Below, piece after piece: positions 57,739-64,000 of a DNA stretch of 64,000 nucleotides. Origin of the DNA: SAR324 cluster bacterium (GTDB lineage: Bacteria; SAR324; NAC60-12); assembly GCA_015231825.1 (NCBI GenBank), contig JADGAV010000011.1, forward strand, positions 59,522 to 123,521, written 5' to 3'. Position 1 is the stretch's first letter. Every line of letters begins with the position of its first letter. Below the pieces are notes generated by a model. It was not told where the DNA came from and did not search any database. It saw only the letters and a program-made list of their open reading frames with translations. The translations under genes and the position numbers were made by a program.

Positions 57739-59877
57739 ATGCCAGAAGGGGAATTGACTTTTAACGCATTACTGCTTCAAGCCATAGATAAAGGTGCCGT
57801 TGCTTCAGCTCTGTTGGATCAAACCGCACGTCAGGAACTTTTGGATCAACTGAAAGATGTCACGGAAGATCAGGGCAAACCGAAAATGTTTGATCGAATA
57901 AGCCTGAAGCAAATCGCTGCTCTTTTTGATGTAGCCGAAAAATTTTACACGGAAATCCAGGATGAAAACCATCCGGCCCATCTCATCTACGGGAACCCGA
58001 CGGAATGGTTCCAGCAGAGTTACAAATTTATGTATGATCCTGTCTCATTTATGGAGGTTGTTCGATTTTTCGCAGGAGGAAAGACACAGGAAGAAAAAGA
58101 AATTACCTTTCGGACATTGATTTCGAAACTGATTAAAACACAGGATACTGTCAGAACGATTGCTAAAAATAAGGAATTCATTAAAAAGTATTTGGAGGAA
58201 AACAACCTGCTGCAAGAAAAATATCCTGCACTTTATGCAAAAGAAAAGAACCTTCCCCAACCGCTTTCTGCAGAAGTTAGTGTCATGAATTCGTTGAAAG
58301 CTTTTGTAGATGATACGAGTCAGAGTTGTTTGACCCTCTTTGAAGAACTGGATATTGAACTTCCCGATCCTGCCAGGCCACCTGCAGAATCCAAACAATA
58401 TTATGAAGCGTTGGTTCTTACAATACGCCACGCTCCAGAAGATTTATTCGGTGAACTGGGCAGTGACGATTATTCTATTTTGGTTGAAGGATTAGGCAAG
58501 GTATGTCAGCAAACCCAACTCTATTCCAGTATATTTTTGTTCCAGCACGTTAAAAGAGCCTATTTGATTTATTGGTTGGTTCACACTTTGCGGCAGAATG
58601 ATCGAGAAGGGTCCAGTGAGTTTTACCAGGGAGGAAAGGCAGAAGTATATGCAAAATTTAAACCGATAACAATTGATCAGTCCATTATCCAGCAATTGGG
58701 ACAACGGGAACATCTTGACAATCAGGAAGTGATTGACGCTGAAACTTTGAGTCTGAATCAACTCACAGAAGATGACTTGTATCAGTTGTTATTGAGAATG
58801 TATACCTCCTACAAAAACGATGAGCTCATGGCTCAAAACATGCCATTGGCTCCTCAAGCCCTGTCGGCCAGCGGAGACATAACCTGGGACAAGCAAAACA
58901 TGGTGGCCCAGGTTAATAGAAAAGTAAAAGTACTCGAAGCAACCGGAGGCGGTGCCGGCAAGTCCGCTTCAAAATTTTCAAGTATGTTTGTTGCTCTCAA
59001 AAAAGCAACAAAAGTCTTTACGGTTGCATCGAAACGGGTTGATGAAAAGAAAAAGAAGGCTTTGGCTTCACAACAAGCAGGGCTTTCCGCTGAACCTTCA
59101 ACTCCTGCCGAACCTCCACCACCCCCACCCCCCCCTCTGAAAATCGGTCACACCGGAGTTAAGATCGAACCTTGTTTTCCTCTTCCAAAAAGAGATTGTC
59201 TCAATCCGGTCCCTGGACAAAAGCAGGACATGTCTTTTAATAATTCTGATGATCAGGCGGGTGTCGCCCCACTGGAACAGGAGGGCTTGATCAATATGTT
59301 TAACCTCGAGAATTTACCAAACCAACCGTCAGTCAATCCCAATTATTTCAAAATGGGTGAAGCAATTTCATTGATTCTTGAATCCTATGACTCAGAGGTC
59401 CAACGACTAAAAAAAATGTATGTTTCCGGAGTCAACAAGAATTCATTCACGGAACAGGTCCTTTATTTGAAAATCAAAGAAGATGTGATTTTAACACTGG
59501 GAATTACTCAGATGGGGGAGGGCAAAAACATCGGGAACTTGCCAAAAAAGGAGACTTCCTACTTTCGTCTGTTTGTTAAAGGAGATCTTTCAAAAGGTTT
59601 GACAAAATATAAGGTTCCATCAGCGTTGAAGGAGTTTCAAACTTCTGATAAATCCACGCAATTTAAGGAAATTGCCATCCCGACTCATTACAAAGAAGCC
59701 CCTAAATACCAGGCAGTTTTGGTTGATGCACTGGCTTTGGTAATAGAGAGTTTGCCTCAGTCGGTGTTTGACAAATTGAATGCAGAAGACGGTTTTATCA
59801 GTCTGCTTCAGGAGAAAGCGAAAATTTTGATAGAGCAGCAAGGTATTAAAATGGAACGGGGAGAACAAAAAAACTGA
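57739..59877 (+). CDS. large cytosolic protein of unknown function with a polyproline linker
   Basis: 712 residues, not recognised. No signal peptide or membrane helix. Residues 1-440 are mostly helical (LTFNALLLQAIDKGAVASALL, DPARPPAESKQYYEALV). A lysine-rich helix (KRVDEKKKKA, about 434-443) leads to a linker with eight consecutive prolines near 460-470. The rest (about 480-712) is another folded region, ending in a charged tail (MERGEQKN). It may bind a partner through the polyproline segment; that is inference. It follows rplC after 363 bp and is probably transcribed separately. Codon usage and reading frame length make it a real gene. Confidence 0.8.
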   Translation: MPEGELTFNALLLQAIDKGAVASALLDQTARQELLDQLKDVTEDQGKPKMFDRISLKQIAALFDVAEKFYTEIQDENHPAHLIYGNPTEWFQQSYKFMYDPVSFMEVVRFFAGGKTQEEKEITFRTLISKLIKTQDTVRTIAKNKEFIKKYLEENNLLQEKYPALYAKEKNLPQPLSAEVSVMNSLKAFVDDTSQSCLTLFEELDIELPDPARPPAESKQYYEALVLTIRHAPEDLFGELGSDDYSILVEGLGKVCQQTQLYSSIFLFQHVKRAYLIYWLVHTLRQNDREGSSEFYQGGKAEVYAKFKPITIDQSIIQQLGQREHLDNQEVIDAETLSLNQLTEDDLYQLLLRMYTSYKNDELMAQNMPLAPQALSASGDITWDKQNMVAQVNRKVKVLEATGGGAGKSASKFSSMFVALKKATKVFTVASKRVDEKKKKALASQQAGLSAEPSTPAEPPPPPPPPLKIGHTGVKIEPCFPLPKRDCLNPVPGQKQDMSFNNSDDQAGVAPLEQEGLINMFNLENLPNQPSVNPNYFKMGEAISLILESYDSEVQRLKKMYVSGVNKNSFTEQVLYLKIKEDVILTLGITQMGEGKNIGNLPKKETSYFRLFVKGDLSKGLTKYKVPSALKEFQTSDKSTQFKEIAIPTHYKEAPKYQAVLVDALALVIESLPQSVFDKLNAEDGFISLLQEKAKILIEQQGIKMERGEQKN

Positions 59878-59970
59878 CTATTTTTTGCCTGTTGAAGGAG
59901 TTGAGATATAGTAAAATATGTTAGAAGACAGTTTTTATTTTGCAGTCACAATCACTTTTTTAAACGCTCG

Positions 59971-60891
59971 ATGACAGATGAAACTCCCGCAAAGATTCGA
60001 TTGAAACATCGCTTTGAATATTTGCTCGTTAAGACCCTAAAAAACAGGGTACTTTCCGCCTCCGAAAAAACATTAAAAATCTATCAGTTTGCGATTTATG
60101 TGCTGCTGTATCATGTTTTTCGAGTCAATCACAAAATTGTTCAAACCAACCTCAATATTGCTTTTCCTGACTTGAGCAAAGAGGCGCAAAAAAAGCTCCT
60201 CATCGCAAATTACCAGTGGTCGGCGCAAGTGACAATTGCGCTATTACGGATGGACTACTGGAAAGGAAAAACGGCAGAATACGTTTCATTTCATAATTTG
60301 GCTGCCTTGGACGATGCTTTGGCTGAAGAGAATGGCATTCTCTTGATCAGCGCGCATTTAGGGCATTGGGAAATTATTGTCCCTGCACTGGCAGAAAAGG
60401 GGTATCAGATGTATATTTACGTTGGAGAACAGAGTAATCCCCTCGTGGATGATCTCCAAAATAAGACTCGGAGCAGTTTCGGAGTTGAAACGATCGGGAA
60501 AGGAGACTCGGCACGCTTTAAATTTATGCGGATTCTCAGAAAGCGTAATATTCTTGCCATGAATGTGGATCAAAACGACAGGAAGTCAGATACTTTTGTC
60601 AAATTTTTTAACAAAGCCGCCGCCGTTCCAAAGAGTGCAGCCGGCTTTCATATCGCTCGTAAAAGCCCTATTTTGACTGCATTCGGAGTTTTCGTCGGCA
60701 ACAAACTTGAAATTCATTTCGAGCGGATGCTGTGTGAGCAAACAGGCGATAAGGAAAAGGACCAACTTAAAATCACCCAGGAAATCAGCAACCTTATTGA
60801 AAAATATGTTCGAAAATATCCCGATCAATATTTTTGGATGCACCGTCGGTGGAAAACCCGACCCGCTGATGATCCTGAATGGGTTTATTAA
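59971..60891 (+). CDS. lysophospholipid acyltransferase of the LpxL/HtrB family
   Basis: 306-residue membrane-associated acyltransferase for late lipid A acylation or related lipids. It opens with a helical segment (RFEYLLVKTLKNRVLSA) and an N-terminal hydrophobic helix (AIYVLLYHVF). The active-site motif H-x4-E is in SAHLGHWE, NLNIAFPDLSKEAQKKL precedes it, and YFWMHRRWKTRP closes the protein as in HtrB/MsbB. The acyl donor and acceptor specificity cannot be told. Together with kdsB it indicates lipopolysaccharide synthesis. Confidence 0.9.
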   Translation: MTDETPAKIRLKHRFEYLLVKTLKNRVLSASEKTLKIYQFAIYVLLYHVFRVNHKIVQTNLNIAFPDLSKEAQKKLLIANYQWSAQVTIALLRMDYWKGKTAEYVSFHNLAALDDALAEENGILLISAHLGHWEIIVPALAEKGYQMYIYVGEQSNPLVDDLQNKTRSSFGVETIGKGDSARFKFMRILRKRNILAMNVDQNDRKSDTFVKFFNKAAAVPKSAAGFHIARKSPILTAFGVFVGNKLEIHFERMLCEQTGDKEKDQLKITQEISNLIEKYVRKYPDQYFWMHRRWKTRPADDPEWVY

Positions 60892-61141
60892 TTCTTTTCT
60901 AGCGGATTCTTATATTCAATTTTGACAATTGTTGCCGCTGGATTATCTGCCTCTTGGATTTATTCCTCGGCCATGAGTATCAGTTACCTGGCCAATTGCC
61001 AAATGATTCTCATTTGTCATTGCAATCTGCGAAAGCAAAATCCCTGCAGCAATGCTTTGAAAAATAAATTCGGCAAGCTGATCGATTTTCAGTGTGACAG
61101 GATTTTCTGAGCATCCTATTTTTTTTCTCGATTGCACATCA

Positions 61142-62104
61142 ATGAAAAATCATATCTGTTCTTATTTTAGCAAATTATACAGAAGAATCAGACGTTTTTA
61201 TCGGCAGCAGCTGTTCCAGGGCGAAAGTCACACCATTGACAGGACGGTTTTTCACTTTTTTGGGACCTTAGATATTGTTGGGAAGAAACTTTCCCCTGAC
61301 TCGTTTAAAAGGTGGGTATACCAGAGGCTGATCAAATATCTGCATGAGCCGCTGCCCTATGATTCAGTTCATCCCCTGCTGGGGTCCAAAAAAGATGAGG
61401 AAACCTATTTGGAATATCGTAAAAAACGCTTTTTGGAAGTGGCCCAACCGTGCGACGTGATTCTGGTCAAAGGCAATATGCGACTTGGTCGGATTATCCA
61501 GTCTCTCACTCATTCGTCATACAGTCATTCTGCGTTTTATCGGGGAAATGGAGAAATCATTGAAGCGGATCCGAAAGGAATCCTGGTCAGCAGTATTGAC
61601 AAGTACATTCATTTAGATGTGCGAATTTGTCGCCCAGTGATGCTCACAGATAAGGGAAAATGCATTGTGATGGGGCATATGGAGGAAATGGTTAAACAGC
61701 AACCCAAATATGATGTGACGAATATAGAAAAACTGCTGTTCAAATATGTCTACTCAAAATTTCGTCCGGATCTTCAGGTCTATATCGGGGGATCGACACG
61801 GTTTGAAAAATACTATATTTGCTCCGGAATGATTGCTCATGGTTTTCATAAAGCAGGCTATCCGATCATGCCGATGTTGCGGTTTCGTAAGAAAAAGCGC
61901 CCCATTGGATTTAAAATGGAGAGTATCGATCATTATTTTCAATGGGTAGTTCATACAAGAAAAAATTTCAGCCAAATCGTCCCTGCTGATTTTGATAACA
62001 GTTCTTTTTTTGCCAGCATTAAATTTCTGTTCATCGATAGCCAACCCACTTCACAAAAACGGATAATCAAAAGTGATTTTCATGTTTCTCCAAAAAGCAT
62101 TTGA
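61142..62104 (+). CDS. YiiX/permuted-papain-type (NlpC/P60-like) putative hydrolase
   Basis: 320 residues (from ATG 61142; GTG at 61094 would add 16). Resembles the YiiX/YebB permuted papain-fold group. The histidine loop is QPCDVILVKGN then SLTHSSYSHSAFYRGNGEIIEADPKG, and a later cysteine lies in YICSGMIAHGF. In the permuted fold the histidine precedes the cysteine, as here. Members act on amide or thioester links in the envelope; the substrate is unknown. Neither start has a good ribosome binding site. The gene ends just before the tRNA promoter, and its stop overlaps the -35 box. Confidence 0.75.
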   Translation: MKNHICSYFSKLYRRIRRFYRQQLFQGESHTIDRTVFHFFGTLDIVGKKLSPDSFKRWVYQRLIKYLHEPLPYDSVHPLLGSKKDEETYLEYRKKRFLEVAQPCDVILVKGNMRLGRIIQSLTHSSYSHSAFYRGNGEIIEADPKGILVSSIDKYIHLDVRICRPVMLTDKGKCIVMGHMEEMVKQQPKYDVTNIEKLLFKYVYSKFRPDLQVYIGGSTRFEKYYICSGMIAHGFHKAGYPIMPMLRFRKKKRPIGFKMESIDHYFQWVVHTRKNFSQIVPADFDNSSFFASIKFLFIDSQPTSQKRIIKSDFHVSPKSI

Positions 62105-62129
62105 CGTTTTTTGACAATATACCTATACT
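62101..62129 (+). promoter_or_regulatory. sigma-70 promoter of the tRNA-Lys gene
   Basis: TTGACG (62101-62106) and TATACT (62124-62129) with 17-bp spacing; the tRNA begins 15 nt beyond the -10 box. A second TTGACA at 62111 is too close to the -10 box to be used with it. Confidence 0.65.
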
Positions 62130-62144
62130 TGCGGTTTGTTTGAT

Positions 62145-62220
62145 GGGTTGGTAGCTCAGTTGGTAGAGCATCTGACTTTTAATCAGGTGGTCCAGGGTTC
62201 GATTCCCTGCCAACCCACCA
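62145..62220 (+). tRNA. tRNA-Lys (anticodon TTT)
   Basis: 76-nt cloverleaf with encoded CCA. Acceptor GGGTTGG pairs with CCAACCC, the D-arm carries GCTC/GAGC, the anticodon loop CTTTTAA gives TTT (lysine), and the T-arm CAGGG-TTCGATT-CCCTG is intact. Its 3' end abuts the phage-like region, a usual place for element integration. Confidence 0.96.
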
Positions 62221-62853
62221 AATGAAAATAGTCATTTACAAGAATATCCTTCCTCATAATTTTCAAATTGTTCCACTTCTGTTCCACTAAGAAATAAAAA
62301 AGCAGGAAAATACCTTCAATTCTCATCTTTTGCCTTCCAAAGTCAAAACCCCCAAAAATAGCGGTTAATCGCCTTATTTTGCCAATTGATTGGAACAATA
62401 TTGGAATAATTGACAATGTTCCATTAAACAAATTCAACAATTACAGTTAGATAAAAATTTACAACATTGGATTCATAATCCAATATTGTTATTTTTCTTT
62501 ATTTGCTATTAAATTGTATCTAAATTAATTTATTTAATTGATATTATTAAATAAAATAGTATTTTTGGTTTTTAAGTTTTGCCCGTTTTGGTACAATGTT
62601 TTTTTGTCATGTGACACACGATGCATTTCAATCGCATTTCTCACCCGCTGGGCATGGAGGTTTTTATGAGTTATTGAAAACCAGTTTTTGAAGATATTGA
62701 AAAAAATATACTAAAAAAATTAGAATCCTGTGACCCAAAAGAGGCTCCTGCCCTAAGGGAGCGATAGAAAAAAACGCGAAAAAGTTTGGCGGAGTGCAAA
62801 CAATGAATTTATAAACTATTTTTTTATGGTGATAAAAATGACGATTGAATCAA
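62221..62853. other. AT-rich left border of the phage-like element
   Basis: Very AT-rich, with no complete gene. Features: repeated TTCCAC words near 62268-62290, a matching inverted TGGAAC near 62392, and the hairpin at 62461-62489. From about 62655 a frame reads protein-like for over 50 codons but is broken by stops (TGA, then TAG, then TGA), e.g. KPVFEDIEKNILKKLE. No integrase gene is seen on this side of the tRNA. Confidence 0.5.
62461..62489. terminator. strong hairpin followed by a T-rich run
   Basis: A 13-nt arm (62461-62473) and its near-complement (62477-62489) pair at 12 of 13 positions around a CAT loop, followed by TATTTTTCTTTATTTG. Likely a factor-independent terminator, about 240 nt downstream of the tRNA. 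It could serve either strand. Confidence 0.55.
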
Positions 62854-63306
62854 ATGAATCAAAATCAAACCAAATCCCCTGAGGGAAATCCTAAAGAACC
62901 CCATGCCCCCCAGGCTGCTCCCGAAAGAGAGAAACTCATTGAAAAGATTCGGGCACATGAACAGACAATTCGTAGCATCCGGGAGGAATCAGCCGGTTTA
63001 AGGACTGCACGGGCTACCCTCGAAAAATCCGCAAAAAGGGCCATCAGCCAAGCAGTTTTGGAAAAAACGGGCATTTCCTTGAATAAAAGGGAGGCATTGG
63101 AAATAAATATTATGTCGGCTTTAGAGTATTCCGAAGGGAATTTCTATCCAGGAAATCAAACCCCAATGAACTTTGCTGAAGACTTGATCAAAACACTGGA
63201 GATTGATCCAGCACTAAAAAAAATGAGTCAGGCAAGCCCCCGCCTGCAAGGCACACTCGGGCTCCGGTTCCGGACTCCGCTCTGCAAAAAATACAGCGCG
63301 GGTTAA
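62854..63306 (+). CDS. phage-like small protein with possible -1 frameshift site
   Basis: 150 residues in the straight frame. A charged coiled-coil-like start (EREKLIEKIRAHEQTIRSIREE) is followed by a helical region (SLNKREALEINIMSALEYSEGN). At 63216-63223 an A8 run gives A-AAA-AAA in the reading frame. A -1 shift there would extend the product to 63329 (158 residues) ending PPPARHTRAPVPDSALQKIQ. The straight-frame tail (RLQGTLGLRFRTPLCKK) looks less natural. The protein is not recognised. ATG at 62854 has no clear ribosome binding site; ATG at 62838 has one (GGTGAT), but its frame stops after 14 codons. Confidence 0.55.
   Translation: MNQNQTKSPEGNPKEPHAPQAAPEREKLIEKIRAHEQTIRSIREESAGLRTARATLEKSAKRAISQAVLEKTGISLNKREALEINIMSALEYSEGNFYPGNQTPMNFAEDLIKTLEIDPALKKMSQASPRLQGTLGLRFRTPLCKKYSAG
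63216..63246 (+). promoter_or_regulatory. candidate -1 ribosomal frameshift signal
   Basis: Slippery heptamer A-AAA-AAA (63216-63222), 6-nt spacer, then a GC-rich 5-bp stem CAGGC (63229-63233) with GCCTG (63242-63246). This arrangement matches known -1 frameshift signals of bacteria and phages. It is equally what a chance A-run indel in a decaying gene would look like. Confidence 0.4.
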
Positions 63307-63349
63307 AACAGCGCAGGTCAGGTAGGTAATTGGTTTTTAAGGGATTAAA

Positions 63350-64000
63350 ATGGGACGTGTAGCCAAGGAAACGGCGGAGCAAGCCCAAGCTTTTGAGGAA
63401 TATTTTTTAATGGGTGACAGCCGCTCCCTTGCCGCTTTGGCTCAAAAATTATGCTGCCGTTTAAGAACTATGTAGGGCTGGAGCAAACGTTTTGATTGGC
63501 AGCCTCGATTGAGGGCCCGCCAAGATAAAATATTCCGGGATGAACAAAGGAAAAATGACCGGATTTACCGAAATGAACATGACCAAGCAGTAAAACAATG
63601 CGGCAATTATCAAAACGCATTAAACGCTATCCTGGCAGGAATTATTACAAAAACGAAAGACCCCAAAACCGGGGAGGAAATTCAGGCCATTATAAAACCA
63701 AAAACCGCCTCAGACGTTGCTCGGCTGATCGAGGTGCAGATTAAATTGGCGGAATACAAAATGAATTTGATAACCCGATTTGGTGATCCTCAAATTCGTT
63801 TTGCAACGGAATGGTTGTTAGGGCTCAAGGCTGAAGAAAATTGGAGTGCCCGGCGGGCTATTGAGGAATTTACCCGCTATGGGGTGGACCCGCCCGGATT
63901 TTTAATTAAACAGTTTTCCAAGGAATTGGCGGCGGAGGATGGTGAATTGCTAGAGGATAATGAAAAAATTGAAAGTGCCGCGGATCATGGTAATGCTGGA
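63350..64000 (+). pseudogene. terminase small subunit-like frame split by an in-frame TAG (3' end off window)
   Basis: The frame opens at ATG 63350 with AAGGG upstream and runs in phase to the window edge (217 codons) apart from one TAG at 63473-63475. The first part, GRVAKETAEQAQAFEEYFLMGDSRSLAALAQKL in part, is like the helix-turn-helix start of phage small terminase-type proteins. After the TAG it resumes at GWSKRFDWQPRLRARQD, the conserved WSK-x-FDWQ motif of such proteins. Downstream is helical and charged. It may be a nonsense-mutated gene or one read through; the assignment rests on the motif only. Confidence 0.55.

Noticed and set aside
62183..62440. 85-codon reverse frame covering the tRNA-Lys 3' half and the downstream AT-rich region
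   Set aside because: Its C-terminal part (GWQGIEPWTT) is the antisense translation of a tRNA, a well-known artefact.
1..64000. CRISPR array, insertion sequence, restriction-modification or toxin-antitoxin system
   Set aside because: No regularly spaced repeats, transposase, methyltransferase or paired small toxin-antitoxin genes were recognised anywhere in the window.

Overview
The window is chromosomal DNA from a Gram-negative bacterium of moderate-to-low GC. Gram-negative character is shown by lipopolysaccharide genes (kdsB, an LpxL/HtrB-type acyltransferase), periplasmic proteins with signal peptides (Deg protease, TlpA-like thioredoxin, diheme cytochrome c, solute-binding protein) and several lipoproteins. 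Menaquinone genes, a B12-dependent ribonucleotide reductase, FHA signalling proteins and a PurD-PurE fusion would suit a deltaproteobacterial or SAR324-like lineage. That placement is a guess from gene style, not a demonstrated assignment.

Layout. 1-5147: a menaquinone cluster, with menF-menB leftward (menB cut by the window edge) and menD-menH rightward from a shared intergenic region. 5206-14585: argA, a two-domain glycosyltransferase, lepB, map, an LtaS-like membrane sulfatase-fold enzyme, a periplasmic rhodanese and an L,D-transpeptidase. 14600-19245, leftward: a fatty acid hydroxylase-type enzyme, a DUF1330 protein, a PAS hybrid histidine kinase and hemW. 19628-31221: class II RNR (nrdJ), an MFS exporter, a small secreted helical protein, a family 2 glycosyltransferase, a K+ channel, kduD, a TlpA-like protein, and kdsB overlapping a histidine phosphatase. 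31226-35622, leftward: a Sua5-type protein, a solute-binding protein, a lipoprotein and guaB.

36069-42995, rightward: a Deg protease, then purine genes (purD-purE fusion, purN, a divergent PRPP synthetase) and trkA plus a possible lipoprotein. 43229-50356: ftsA, ftsZ with a very long acidic linker, two coupled FHA-domain membrane proteins and argB. 50351-57376: a second L,D-transpeptidase, coaBC followed by a DUF4159 protein, a diheme cytochrome c, a NodU/TobZ-type carbamoyltransferase, and an isolated rplC with its own promoter and terminator. 57739-62104: a 712-residue protein of unknown function, an LpxL-like acyltransferase and a YiiX-like papain-fold protein.

A tRNA-Lys(TTT) gene at 62145-62220 marks the border of what looks like an integrated phage-type element running off the right edge. 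In it a small gene has an A8 run in the arrangement of a -1 frameshift site, and a terminase-small-subunit-like frame is split by one in-frame TAG. These could be decay, or recoding; the sequence alone cannot settle which.

No CRISPR array, insertion sequence, rRNA or recognised anti-phage system was seen. The best candidates for something new are the FHA gene pair beside ftsAZ, the PurD-PurE fusion next to an unusual PRPP synthetase, the relocated or duplicated rplC, the possible frameshift sites at 63216 and 51624, and the 24-bp perfect palindrome at the start of the Deg protease gene.
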